Below, piece by piece: positions 14,228 through 26,255 of a stretch of 64,000 nucleotides of DNA. Positions within the stretch are counted from its first letter, which is position 1. Each line of letters begins with the position of its first letter. The stretch spans positions 2,976,001 through 3,040,000 of the forward strand of contig NC_064678.1 of NCBI RefSeq assembly GCF_023278565.1. The letters are read 5' to 3'. The notes under the pieces were generated by a model. That model was not told the DNA's origin and made no database searches. It was given only the letters and a program-made list of their open reading frames with translations. The DNA is from Colletotrichum lupini (Eukaryota; Ascomycota; Sordariomycetes; Glomerellales; Glomerellaceae). The position numbers were made by a program, and so were the translations under genes.

Positions 14228-16268
14228 CCCTCTCCGGTGGCGGCGTCTCCGCTTCAAACGGGACTCTCTTCTCGCATTTTCCGATGTCCGCGTGCGTTCC
14301 AACGGCGAAACCGAGTATGTCGTGCCCGTAAGCCGGTCAGCAACTTTCTCTTACATCCATGAGGGCTGACTAAGATGATCGGGATGGTCAGAAACCTCGG
14401 CTGGCGAAGTATTTGCCTTCCATGTTTGTTTGCTTGCAGCGATCTGTATCCGTACCTACTGTTATTCCGAACCGCTGTCTCCTTTCCGAGACATGCTCTG
14501 TTAGAAAATTCCCTCCCCTGGCCCGCTGCCCATGTAACGGCAAAAGGCGAAGGGCTGGGCACAAACCTCTTCTCGAGGGATCCAGATCCCAACACCGAGA
14601 TGCTCCGAGCATCTCCGCAGCTGGCTGCGGCTGGCTGCAGGCCCGCTTCTCCTCCGGTGCCCCTCCTATGCTTCCGTCCCCGTAGTTCGCCCCATCTAGA
14701 ACGTTCACCGGTCAAAACGGCTGCCCGCAGGCCCCGTCGCCGGCCACGGTGCACTCCGGTGATGGTCGGACGAAGCTGGTTTCAATGTTCATCTTTGGAC
14801 TTTCTCTTCGCCTGCCAAATGTGATTGTTTCGGATGATTGTTTTACTCATGAACCGCCTTACCAAACTTTCCTATCGAATTTCTACGGGTTAATGGGATA
14901 GGCAATATAGCACATGCTTTATGGTCATCCCCTTTCTGTCAGAGTATGTTGAGCCAGCACTTACGAAGTTCAAACTAGATGTTTATTGCCTCTTTGCCAG
15001 AATGTGAACAATTCTCCAAGAAGCACATCAATGTCCCAGTGAAGTTGTGCTCCATCTGCCCAAGCCATGTTACGCCCCATCGTCTTACGGTTCTGCTTGA
15101 TCCCATGGCTACGCTCTTCCTGATGCGAAGCGCCATCTCCGTGTCTCCAAACAGAGTTACCGATACCCTAATATGTGTGCGGTTTCGGGCCGAGAATGCT
15201 AGATAATGACTCTGCGCAGTCCCGGTTTCCTGCTTTTCTTCAGCACAATAACCAGCCATGGCGTTCTCATGTCTTGAGGTAAGTCTCCGCCACAGCCATA
15301 ATCTATGATGTTTGTCAACATGACATACAATCGAGATCTCCCAAAGGTTTCTTTGAGATTGCTTCGAGGCTATTCGAGTCTCTCTGCTGTTTCCCTGGAC
15401 GACATGCTGCAACCCCTTTCGAATGAGGACTTTGTTGGGCCTCACCCCTCAACCCAAGACTGAAAGATGACAACTGCGGATGGTGCAAGTCAGAGGCTTT
15501 CAGGGGCACTCAGGTTCACACCCAGACAAAGCCACTGAGCCTATCTTCCGTGAGCTCTTTCAAATTGCGGCTTGGACTCGCCCTCCATGCCGCAAACCGA
15601 CTTATCGTCACCTGAGGTTTCCAGTGCAAGTCACTGGTCACCCGGGGACCACGCTCGAGTCTCCGCTCTTATCCCCCTGTGGAACAAATCAAACGCCGAA
15701 CGAAACATAGGGCTTATCTCGGAGGCTCGAAACAGGAAGCCACGACAGTGGCCTTGGTGTTGAGAGGAGGAACGTCCGAACCTTCCCAAGAAAAAACCTG
15801 TTCAGTTGGAAGGGCGGTTTCGGTTCGCTCGCCTCTTTTTTTCCTTTTCTGCACCTCACCATCGTGTCCCCCACGTTCGCTTTCCACGATTCCCCAAATT
15901 CCTCGAAGCAATCGCAACAATCAACTCGGTCGCCTGTTGCTGGCTTTGGCAACAGTAGATCTCAGGAAAAGAACCTCAATCCCGTTGCAAGGTATGTCAG
16001 ATCCAGACGAGGCGCTGCCCAGAGGCCGTTCTCTGATTGCTATCAGTGCCATCTGAAGCGCTTCGAATTCGTCAACTTTGGTTCGTCAGCATTGAGCACT
16101 TGAGAAGAAATCTTTGAAGTTGGCTAATCACTCACTGCTCGGCTTCGCAGCATCAAGAACCTCAGCAACATTCGCTTCATTGTTTTTGTCGTTGATTATC
16201 TCTCTTCCCCTAGGACGTTCGACGTCCTATCCACTCCTTTCTCCCAATCGAAAGACGCCTCATGTACG
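14228..16268. other. intergenic region and probable 5' leader of the gene at 16269
   Basis: No independent gene is supported here. A possible leader intron runs from GTATGT at about 15991 to a CAG at about 16150, ahead of the coding start at 16269. Pyrimidine-rich DNA at about 15836-15900 fits a fungal promoter or leader. Confidence 0.35.
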
Positions 16269-18299
16269 ATGAAGAAAAAATCCATGAGCACTCTCGCCAA
16301 TCTGGCGCCGCGTCGTCGTGGTAAGGGCAACAAGAAGGAAGAGAGAAAGGAGACTCAAAGTAAGTGACAGTTCTCTCGTCTCGTTCGGTACCAGCTGACA
16401 CTTGGAACAGCTCCCGTCACTCCTTCGCTGCCTGAGAATCGAAGCGGTCCCGCCCATCCCTTCAGTTACCCTGATCCAGGCGGCAACACTGATCAAATTG
16501 TCGACCGCTTGGCCAACGACTTGCTGGAGAGCACCATCTATCATCATCCCAACGGTTTGCGCAGTCATCCATCTGTTCTTCTTTGTGGAACTGAGCCGAT
16601 GGCCATCGCACCTATGATCTCTCCTGATGTGCAACCCAAAGCGCCCTCGACGTACCGGATTGTTAATCTTCCATCGGAGGACTTTTCTGTTCATTGCCAG
16701 TCTGGCACCCAAGTTGCGGGGACCGACGAGGTTGCTCCGGCTATCCCTGCAAAGTCCTTGCGACGTCAATGTGGCAAGCAGGAGAAGAGCGTCGATGGCT
16801 TCGTCGACCCCGAGAATCGTCCTGCGATGCTTAACTTCCCGCATTCCAAGACCACGATGCTTAACCCCGGCAACAGACATCCTCTGTGCCTCCCTCCCTC
16901 TACAACGGTTCCACTCTCCTACGGCGGATGCAATGACGGGGAGGATTTCTCACGGACTGCTGTCGCCGAGGCTCTTGCCGCCCGGGCCGCCGCTGAACAG
17001 GCTGCTCGCATCCAGGCAATCAGCGGCCAGGCTTCCGTCCGAAAGGATCTTGACACCGAGGATGTTCCCGTTCAGGTTCTTGGTCCAGAGAACGGTCCTA
17101 GATCAGGCTTGATCGACCCCGAATTTGTCGATATCAAGACCGGGGCAATGCTGGCTGCAACTCAAACCCTGAAGCCCCCTGGTTCGGAGAAACCCAAACT
17201 TCCTCCATCAAAGACTTCCTTGCTTCGTCGACACAAGGTTGTCTCCAAGGTTCGCCACGTGTTCGAATCCATCCTGCCTAAGCCTGCAACGCCAGAATCG
17301 AAGATCAGGGGCAAGATCTCAGCGCCCATCGGTTTGACCACGTGCGATCTGCCCAACCCTGCGGCGTACTATCACCTCGAGGAAGTCGAACTCGAAGAGA
17401 CATCTATCGTCAGCTCAATCGAGCTTCGTCTCAATGAAGGCAACAACCTGCATAGCCACAAGGTTCAGAGCATCGTCGGAGATCGCATCGTTCGTAAGGC
17501 CGTGGCTGATGATGAAAGCTCGGTTGGCGGCAGCGATTCACCAGAAGATCCCTTCTCGGGAGAGTTTGAAGTCGCAAATCGTCCCCCCACTCCTTTTGAG
17601 CATCGCCTCAAGAGTAGCCTTGACTCCACTGGTATCCCTCCGGTTCCTTCTTTGAACCCTTTCGATACTGAGAAGGACTTCGATGCCGACCTTGAAGGAA
17701 TCTTGTCTGAGAAGCCCGTCTGTGCTTCAACCCCGCGTCGACCCGACCGGAAGGCAGCCTCCGGAGAGAGCCCCTCTAAGCGGTATGCAAAGGCTGACGA
17801 CCGCCATCTTGCGTCCATCAACGACACTGAGGGAGGCCCTAGTGCTCCCAGCCCGACTCCAAAAAAGTTGAGGCTGTCGGGCGGCTGGAGACTCTTCCGC
17901 GATCAGCCTGAGCCCAGCACCAAAAAACACCCATCGCCCAGCAAGCAGGATCTTGAAGTCCTCGAAGATCGACTCCGCGACATGGTCATCGAGAAAATGG
18001 AGCAGGAGCCTGAACAGCGGCCAGAATTGGAGGCCAAGTGGGAAGGCGTCCTCGCACCGGCTGCTCTGGGCCCCAAGGATGCGAATGCTGCGTTGATGTT
18101 GAGTGAGGGCAAGCAGCCTGTCGCAAAGCCTACTGTCGTTATCGGAGAGGCTAGCGCTGTCTCACTGCGTCGATACAATCGCGAAGAGTTCACCCGTATC
18201 ACGACGGCTGGTTCCCGGATCCCTCGTCCTTCTCCTCGGTACACCCCCTACACTCGACCTTCGAACTTCGATGCGCTGGATATTGACGAGTTGCAGTAG
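16269..18299 (+). CDS. uncharacterised, largely disordered protein (659 aa)
   Basis: There are two exons, 16269-16359 and 16411-18299, split by a 51-bp GTAAGT...CAG intron that joins the frames in phase. The start MKKKSMSTLANL is chosen because it splices directly into the long second exon; Met6 is an alternative. The first 30 residues are very basic (RRRGKGNKKEERKE). The body is rich in Pro, Ser, Glu and Lys, with an Ala-rich probable helix (AEALAARAAAEQAARIQ) and an acidic helical segment near the C terminus (LEVLEDRLRDMVIEKMEQE). I see no signal peptide, membrane segment or known domain. It reads as a real gene because of its length, consistent codon use and clean intron. Function is unknown. 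Confidence 0.85.
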
Positions 18300-19387
18300 G
18301 ATGTGACCGTCTATGCTCCGAGACGTCGTCGTTTCTAGGGCTCGGTCGCGAAATTTTGATGCGTCTGAAAAAATTGGATCATCTTTGGCGGTACCACTCT
18401 ATTCTATCGGTTCTTTGCCTGCGGTGGTTCTGGGCAGTTCGACCAAGGACCATCAACGGAAAAGCTCTGGTATCGTTGCTGCCTTCTACAAGCTTCCACA
18501 GCTGGCTTCAACAATTTGGAGACAGCCCGCCCGCGTTCTTTTCTGGAATTTGGAAGCGCCAATCCGGCAAACCTGTTGAGTATTTCCGCGGCCAAACATT
18601 GAGATGGTACAATCAAGTCACCTGCATTCTTCGATTGGCCCGCCCCAAATTTGTGTAAGTTGTTGCCGTCTCCTTAAATTCATCAGCTAATGTGTCACAG
18701 GAGAATACATCCAATTTCGACTTGGACTGCTTTTCGGATCCGGCTGCACTTTTTCTCCTTTTTCATGAGACTCGAAGAAATCATCAGGTCTCCAGTACTC
18801 ACAAGCACCATTGGGCAACCTTAATACAAGTCCTACTGCCTTCTTACTAGGCCTAGGCAACCGGTTGCTGTGTCAATTTGAGTGTCAACAATTCGTGGAC
18901 CGCTTTTCCTACGCGACAGGACAACAGAACAACTCTTCTCTTTCAGACTGTGCCACTTTGTGACCCTACCCGACCCTGGGAGAATCTGCATAAACTGAAC
19001 CCCAGTAAACCGCAATCAGATTCTCCCATTTGCCGAATTGCATACAAAATGCCACCATGGAGGACGGATGTCACAGTGGGAGGATGATGAATGGTGTGAT
19101 TGGACGCTAAGGGGGGGAAGCTCAGATAGGTAGTCACAATTCAAATCGTTTCAAGATAACCAGGAAACGTGTCACAGTCTCCTCAATATCAAATGTGCAA
19201 GGTAATTTACTTTACTTTGTTTATTTCATATCGTAACACAGACATAGTATCTATAAACCCAATCGCTCTCAACAGTACTAATACAGTAGGTATCCAAAAT
19301 CCATCATAATCCATACACATAAGAGACTCGCTTGTTGGTATCTATCGATTGATAGGGGGTATTTTTTATATGCGACTGCGCACACAC
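18300..19387. other. intergenic region between convergent genes
   Basis: This stretch holds the 3' flanks of the 659-aa protein gene and of the small basic protein gene. The short open frames here are not supported by domains or splice structure. A possible 3'-leader intron (GTAAGT at 18655, CAG at about 18700) would lie in untranslated sequence. Confidence 0.4.
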
Positions 19388-19735
19388 TTAGTAGCGGTGG
19401 GCGCGGTGCGAGCCACGACCGTCAGTGCCGTGCATGCGGCGGGTGCCAGCGGCCTTTTGACCAGGGCGACGGGTCAAGGTGCCCTTGAGCTTGAGCATGG
19501 CACCGGAGATCTTGTCGCCCATGGAGGGCTTGCGGCGCTGGTGGTGGACGGGGGCCGTGTGGGCGACGGGGCCGCGGCGGCGGGAGAAGAGGCCGCCGCC
19601 GGAACCGCGCTTGGTGGTCCTGGTGGTCTTGGTAGTGGTGTGGTGGTGGGTTGTGTGGGCGGGCGCGCGGCGGCGGGAGAAGATGCTGCGGCGGGGGGCG
19701 GTGGTGGTTGTGTGGCGGGTGGATCTGAGAGGCAT
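19388..19735 (-). CDS. small basic conserved-looking protein (115 aa)
   Basis: This is a single-exon frame encoding a very basic protein. The N-terminal half is low complexity, with Thr/His runs and two SIFSRRR/LFSRRR motifs. The C-terminal half (about residues 72-108) is better ordered in composition: GDKISGAMLKLKGTLTRRPG followed by a GTRRMHGTDGRG motif. Small proteins of this design occur in other filamentous ascomycetes to my knowledge, but I know no function. A TATAAA sequence lies 174 bp upstream of the start on the same strand, and the leader is CA/CT-rich, as in strongly expressed fungal genes. The strong strand bias of the low-complexity part creates overlapping plus-strand frames, which I do not accept. 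Confidence 0.72.
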   Translation of the reverse strand: MPLRSTRHTTTTAPRRSIFSRRRAPAHTTHHHTTTKTTRTTKRGSGGGLFSRRRGPVAHTAPVHHQRRKPSMGDKISGAMLKLKGTLTRRPGQKAAGTRRMHGTDGRGSHRAHRY

Positions 19736-19908
19736 GATTGCGGTTTTTGGGAGTGAAGTGTTTGTTTAAGTGGTTTTGGTTGTTTGGGTAGTGGTGTAAG
19801 ACTTGAGGTCTTTGGTTGTTTGTTTGATTGAGATTGGTTGGGTTGTTTTGTAGCTTGATGCTGATGATGAGAAGAGGGAAAGCTGATGTAGGTGGGTTTG
19901 GAGGGTGG

Positions 19909-19914
19909 TTTATA
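19909..19914 (-). promoter_or_regulatory. TATA box of the small basic protein gene
   Basis: TATAAA on the minus strand, 174 bp upstream of the ATG at 19735, with a CA/CT-rich stretch between. No experimental support. Confidence 0.45.
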
Positions 19915-22106
19915 TGTTCCCTTGGTGGTTCTATTCAGGGTCGCGGTTTTGGAGGGTGACCAGCTACGCAGCATGTCTGTTCCAAGTCAGATGGCGTATG
20001 TTGGTAAGGTTGTGTGATTTGGGCATGTCATCATCGCGGGGTGGGGTTCGTGAACAGAACAGGGGTGGTTGGTTTGGGTTGGGTCTCGCGGGATCAGGGA
20101 CCCTGTGAGAGGGGATGATGTCAGGGTCCAGGGGATCTACGTTTGTATGTGTATGTGTGGTCTTCTAGTCTGAATTTCCGTGTCTTTACAATACATACTG
20201 CGCCAAAGGCGACAAGGCTATCTTCCATTCGTATGAACAGTAGGTGTGTGGCATCCTTTGGTGGGATCGATGCGCAAAGGGTCCGAAACCTGCGTCCTTG
20301 GTTCCACACTTTGGACCCTATTTTCGTTTCGTGACCCTCCCTCTGACGACAAAAGGAAGATGGGCAAATGGGCATCCGTAAGGAGGGGATAGAGAAGTGG
20401 GAGGGTGTCGTCGGACCCTGATTCTGGGAAAGGGGTGACGTCCCTTGCAGTTCATTCCGTCGGGGAGGAGACTGGACTTGGGGTACATTCAGACATTGTT
20501 ACGTAGGAGGAGCCAGGCAGGCTGTATCCGTACATGGGTGATGAGAAATGGCCAAGGCTGGCCAGAACGACAGCTTCGGGGGAGACCTCAAAGTGATTTT
20601 GCCCTCCGTTTGTTGTCGCAGCTGCGAGGTGAGGTCAAGGTGAGCGTCCAGCCCCAAGCCCATCAGCCCAAAATCAAGTTTTGGAGGGTCCTGTGGCTGG
20701 TGACGTCGAGCTGCGGTCGAGGGAAGGAAGCCCATTGGGTCCAGCCTCATACCCCTGTCTCTTGCCTGCGCCAGAGGCATTAGGATTGTTGATTCCGCCA
20801 ATTAGAGTTGTGGCACACACGACGGTGTGGCTGACCCGGTAAATCAAGGTTCCTACCTTATCAAGGTACCTTATGATGTCATGCGCAACGGTTGGTTCGT
20901 ACCACAGCAGATAGGTGTGGCTTGTCACACCTTTACGGACAGGTCTGGACCCAAACGGTTCTCTTCAGTTTCTTGTTTTCTCCCCCAGTTAATGATCAAA
21001 ACGTAGATAGACTGGGTGACTGGGGCGGTCTGACCTTCCCTCTTTGTGTATACCACACTGGCTGATCTCAAAGATTAGTGTGTTGTTGGACGCATCGTTT
21101 GTTGGTGTGAGAAGAGTCGCAATGGGGGAGGGAGTGATAGGCATGGGGGATTTGCGGCCGCTGACGACGGTTTGACTGGGTACCTCTTAGACTTTCAATC
21201 ATTCGACGTCAGTTTTTGCGGGTTCGAGCCTTCTCTGGCCTCTTGTTTGGCCACGGATTCGACTCCCCCGAGCGAGGTCAAGAGAATCCTCTCGGGTCTG
21301 GAATGAGGTGGAACGGAACATCACTGAGGGGAAATGACATAGCTGGTGGTCTTGGAACGGTGATCCCCTTGATGGTGCAATTTTTCCGGTCGTCAGACGC
21401 ACGGCTCCTTATCGCTCATGTGTCGGATCCTCTAGGCCAAGGAAGATAATGATGTTGGGGAAGCAGAGAGCAAATGCTTGAAGCGCGGAAAGCGATGCTG
21501 TCAAGGCGCTCACGGTGCCGCCGTCCCCAAACCTTGTCCAGGTCTTCCTGCCACTTTGCGTATACAGAGATTTGTTGCCATCCTTTTCAGGAAATCTTAT
21601 CCTCATCAACGCTCCTGTCCATCTGTCTGCAACGTCTACAGCCAAGTAGTATATGGCTTGGCAGAGTTGGCTCCTACCACCGCAACGAGGACCGCAGTGA
21701 GCGCGGTGAAAAAGAGCGACTCCGTGCTGGGCCTTCCTCGTTCGTAGGGGACTGTTATGCAGGTAATTCTCCTGATATGGCCATGGGTGGAGGTAAGATG
21801 TGGGCTGGCAGATTACTGTGGTATGGTTTCCGCCAGTTTGAGACACCCTTCATACCCTTCACACTTCCATTTGCAATGATGAGAGGGGTTGCTTCAGTGG
21901 AACTGCGGCTTACTTCCCTGCGCGAGGGAGAAGGACCCAGCGCGGCAGTATTGCTTTCCTTACATCAAGAACATCACCATCGAGGTGGCTCACCGCGCCA
22001 CTGAACTTTCTGAGAGATTGACTGTATTCTTGGTGCCTTGAAAAACCTTGAACAGCACATGGTTGCCATAGGCTCCGACCATCAATACTGTCCAAGATTA
22101 CGCCGT
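19915..22106. other. intergenic region without a supported gene
   Basis: No recognisable coding region is present. There is a palindromic TACCTTATCAAGGTACCTTA-type motif at about 20853-20872. The region is the upstream flank of the small basic protein gene and the downstream flank of the phosphatase gene. Confidence 0.4.
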
Positions 22107-23054
22107 CTAGTCTCCGCGCCCAGAAAGGTTATCCTTGATCCTAGCCAAATCATCGCTCGAAAACCCCAGAGCCCCAACGACGTACCCCTCCCAGCCGCCA
22201 TGCGCTTCCTGCAATGCCGCGATGAACGCATCCCAGCACGACGTCCGCAGGCTGCACAGGTTGTAGAAGCCTGGGTGCTGTTCGAAAGTGAGGCTACCGC
22301 CGCCAACACGGGCCTGCTGGAGGAGCCGCTCCCTCGCTGGCTCGGTGCCGATGCGCGAGAGCATGTAGTCGAAGCGGACGTCTTCGGGCGCGGTGCCCGC
22401 GAGAGATTGTAGGAGACCTGCCATCACGCCGGTGCGGTCTCTTCCGGCTATAAGGGGGTTTTCCTATTAGTTGGGCTTGGCTGGCGGCCACGCGCCGCAA
22501 CAGTATTTGGCCTTCTTTCCATTAGAATGTCCAGGAAAGGTATACATACCGGTACAGTGAAAGAGAAAAGATTCCTCGGGCTTGTCGCGCACGTGCTCCA
22601 ATATGGCTCGGTAGATCGGCCGGTACAAATCAAGGACCTTGAGATACTCCTTCCGAAGTCCAACTTCGCCCCCGGCCTCGACAAAATCATTCAGGTCAGG
22701 CGGGGTGTGGGCGCCCGCACTTTCGAGCCATGTGTTTGCAACTCCTGCGATCTCTGGATCGGGATGCTTCCCGCGTTCTGCAGAGCTACGAACGTCAAAA
22801 ATCTGCTTCATGTTGGCGGCCAGCCAATCAAGCGCCTCTGGGTTCTGGTTGGCGACTTCGAGCATGCCGCAGCGGTAGACGAGACCTGGACGGACGCCGG
22901 AGCCGGGCACGGCACCAAGGTCGCGGATGTTGATGAGCTCGGGGACAGGGAGGAAGGGCGGCGTGCTCAAAGCCTGCTGTACGAGTTCGGAGGGGATTGG
23001 GTCGTGTACGTCTCGCTCTGTGAGAGCTTCTAGCTGGTCTCGGGTCATGGACAT
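22107..23054 (-). CDS. tyrosine/serine protein phosphatase (Y_phosphatase3-type)
   Basis: There are two exons on the minus strand, 22550-23054 and 22107-22447, with a 102-bp GTATGT...TAG intron, giving 281 aa. The splice rebuilds the cysteine-phosphatase loop HCTAGRDRTG at residues 166-175. Cys167 is the predicted nucleophile and Arg173 the phosphate-binding residue (HCX5R). The upstream part has the typical NIRDLGAVPGSGVRPGLVYRC segment and the DVRSSAERGKHPDP loop of this family. Members dephosphorylate phosphotyrosine or phosphoserine, and some act on phosphoinositides, so the substrate is open. There is no signal peptide. The gene is divergent from the amidohydrolase gene, with 787 bp between the start codons, so the two may share a promoter region. 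Confidence 0.92.
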
Positions 23055-23841
23055 TTTTGCGATGAACGAGCTTTTTTATTCTTAAGTTGGAAGAGAAACG
23101 AGGATACTGGCAGTATCAAGATAGGATATCTCAAAGGAGGAGGAGAGGACTATCTTTGAGTCGACTGTCTGTTGTTGGCGGTGAGGCAGACGGCAGCCTG
23201 GGGCAGGCAACATCTGCGCCCTTCAATAATTGAACGGAGGTTGTTGGAGTAGACGTTTTGGAGTTGTAAGCAGTCCTGTGTAAGACGCGGACAAATGTAG
23301 CCCGCCCCCGTTGAAACAAGCTTCTTGAAGCTTTCTGGTGACAGGAGCTAGTGTTCATTCCACGAGACCGTCATGTGGCGCCAAGCCCCGAATATTGAGG
23401 TCTAACTATTGATATTACCGTTTGCGGACTCTGCACATAATGACAACGCCTCAACGTTCTGTGTGGCGGCAGTTTGCAGCAACGGGGATCTTGTAAGGGG
23501 CATATTAAGCCGTTTGCCCGCAGATGCACTTAAATTCCCGTGGTCAGATTCCTCCCTCAAATCGTGGTGCATAAATGGCATGTCTTTTGCCATGAAAAAT
23601 GTTGGACATTCAAGGACACTGGGTGATGAAGTTAAGGATGTTGGTTTCAAGAAGTACCTATCCCTGAAGCTCTCATCCCTGCTTCCACATGCCTGATAAG
23701 ATAGCATCTCCTTATCAAAGATGGCGATAAGGATATCGACTTTCCACACCGAATTTCAGGACGTTGTCTTCCAACAAAGCAAGCCATTTGACTCAAATCG
23801 AGACACTAATTACCTCGATGAGTGGCTAGAATTTCAGCATC
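23055..23841. promoter_or_regulatory. shared divergent upstream region of phosphatase and amidohydrolase genes
   Basis: This 787-bp region separates two start codons pointing away from each other. No specific binding site is convincing. Co-regulation is only suggested by the head-to-head arrangement. Confidence 0.35.
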
Positions 23842-25662
23842 ATGTCCTCGAATTCAATTTTGAGGTGGGGACTGGGCCTCTCAGCCGCCGCGGCCGTGGT
23901 CGCAATCGCCGTCGTGCGTCTCCAGCAGCCCCTCTTAGGCGACATCGATGACACCCAAACGTACTGCTACCAAGGCATCCGTACGCACGATGAGGACCAG
24001 CCGTCAGCCCAATGCTTCACTGTGGCCGACGGTAAATTCACCCGTGTGTTCCCATGGGATGATGCAAGCTTGACCACCACGGCTGGCTTCGTCATTCCTG
24101 GTCTGTGGGATGGCCACGGCCACCTGAGTCAGTATGGCGAATTTCTCTACTCGGCCGATCTGTTCGGAGCCTCTTCTTTGGATGATGTTCGGGATCGCTT
24201 GAGGGACTACGTCGACAGCCATCCCGATGCCGGCACCAAGAATGAATGGATTCGAGGGATTGGCTGGGATCAGTCGGCGTACGGACGAATGCCGACCGCT
24301 GTGAGTCCTCTTCACCCCTCTCTGCCCAGTGATGGGTCTAATTCCCGATCAGAAAGACATTGAGGAAGATGAGCTTCTGAAGGGCAAATACTTCATGCTC
24401 GACCGGATAGATGTCCACTGTTCATGGGTGTCCCAAGCAGTGCTCGATCTGTTGCCTGCAGATCTCCCAGACGTGCCTGGCGGTGAGATCGTCCGCGAGC
24501 CAGGCATGGGCGTCTTTTGTGACAACGCCATGGACCTGATCTACAACTTGTGGCCGAAGCCTGGACCCGAGAAGAAGCGGGCATTCATTGCAGCCGCCAT
24601 GGCCAAGTTGAACGAGGTCGGTCTGGTTGGTATGCATGATGCCGGCGTCTTTCCGCAAGAGCTCGACCTGTACGCCGATATGGCAGGCACGGACGACTGG
24701 ACTGTCCGCGTGTATGCCATGTTGGAATGTGCTCAGCGAAATACCTTCTGTCCCGAGGACGCTGCTCGGGTGTTCCGTGAGGAGGACTCGTTCAGCGTCA
24801 AATCCGTCAAGCTTTTTGCAGGTATGTTTTCTGAAATGTTTGACATGAAAAGGCCCACTGAGACTAACGTTTTCCAGACGGCGCTCTTGGAAGTTGGGGA
24901 AGTGCCATGATCGAGCCATACAGTGATCGTCCCGATACCGCCGGCTCTCTTCTTGTCAACGGGTCGACTTTGAAACAGCTTGGACGGTCCTGGGCATCCG
25001 TCGGATACCAGGTCAACATCCACGCCATCGGTGACCTGGCAAACCGCTACGCCGTCGACGCCCTCGAAGCTGGCCTGCGAGATGTATGCCCCGATGAGAA
25101 CCTCGCAGATTGCCAGGCTCGACGACGATTCCGCATCGAGCATTCGCAAATCATCCACGAGGATGACCAGAAGAGGATCCATGACATCGGTATCATACCA
25201 TCCATCCAACCGACGCATGCGACATCCGATATGAAGTACGCCGAACTACGACTTGGGGCAGAGCGCACCAAAAAAGAAGCGTACCGGATGCGGTCACTCC
25301 TCGACGTCCACCCGATCCTAGGCAGCGACTTCCCCGTCGAGCCGCCCAATCCCTTCCAGGGTATCTATGCTGCCGTCGCCCGCAAGAGCCCCCATACGGG
25401 TTACGGCGTCAACGGAAGTGAAGATGGCTGGCATACCGAGGAGGCTCTAAGTCTCGACGAGGCGTTGCTAGGGTTCACCAAGGGCCCGGCCTACGGTGCC
25501 TTCATGGAAGGACGAGCCGGCCTCATCAAGGAGGGCGCGCTGGCTGATTGGGTCGTGCTGGACCAGCCTCTGGAGGACTTGGACCTTGACGAGCTGCGGG
25601 AGCTTAAAGTCAAGGAGACCTGGGTGGGCGGGAAACAAGTCTACGCGCGGGACTATGAGTGA
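23842..25662 (+). CDS. membrane-anchored amidohydrolase (YtcJ-like, amidohydrolase 3 family)
   Basis: There are three exons, 23842-24300, 24353-24821 and 24878-25662, with 52- and 56-bp introns in phase, giving 570 aa. Residues about 10-26 form a hydrophobic segment that is a signal anchor or signal peptide, so the enzyme probably works in or across the secretory membrane. Metal-dependent hydrolase landmarks are His92 and His94 in PGLWDGHGH, His358 in NIHAIGD, His398 in RIEHSQ and Asp460 in ILGSDFPVE. This is the pattern of the amidohydrolase superfamily. The substrate is unknown; relatives hydrolyse amides, cyclic amides or imides. The C terminus has the usual TWVGGKQVY strand. It lies 593 bp upstream of an MFS transporter on the same strand, which may be coincidence. 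Confidence 0.92.
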
Positions 25663-26255
25663 CGGGCTACCAAGGTTCACGATGAATGATTTTTAAAAAG
25701 TTCTCTCGGCTTCGTTCCATACTTGCCTACTCTGACATACTCAAGACCGCTTTTATTAGGGGATTTATCTACGCCAACGACTTTTTATGCCCAAGAGATA
25801 TGATTCCATCAACACAACTGAGACCGACCTGTGCTGTTTTCTCATTACATTCGCTTTAATCGTATGAATGGCTCTGACTGGCCTAGTCGAAAGATAGAAA
25901 GGTAGCCAGAGGCATTAGAGACGAAGTTTTCTAGGTTGGTACCCATCTTATCCACCGTCCATCTCACACTCCAGTACTATATGGACAACGAGGCACACAT
26001 ATGAATTGATAAAATCATACACCCTCCTATCGTTTCCGTGGTTCTTCTTAAACCTGTTTCTCACCGGAGATTCTGAGAAAAGCTTCTTCACGGCGGAAAT
26101 GGCAATTCTGCTCAGCCTCTGATATTTGCTTCTGTTATTGACTCTTCAAAGCAGGACTATCGACGATCTTCAAAAATTAGTATCTACGAGATACATTGGA
26201 GAACTCTCCCCATCCACAACGAAATTACCCAAGTCGGTATCGAGAAACAGCCACG
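25663..26255. other. intergenic region upstream of the MFS transporter gene
   Basis: It contains the 3' flank of the amidohydrolase gene and the promoter of the next gene. Nothing specific was recognised. Confidence 0.4.

Noticed and set aside
19474..19974. Overlapping frames on both strands around the small basic protein gene
   Set aside because: They are shadows of the repetitive codons of the 19388-19735 gene; the chosen frame has the TATA box and the best motif.
21199..21260. GGGTTCGAGCC, resembling a tRNA T-loop
   Set aside because: No acceptor stem, D-arm or anticodon arm can be fitted around it.
26196..26255. Upstream 20-codon extension of the MFS transporter
   Set aside because: The extension has no ATG; the first ATG in frame is at 26256, with a good context.
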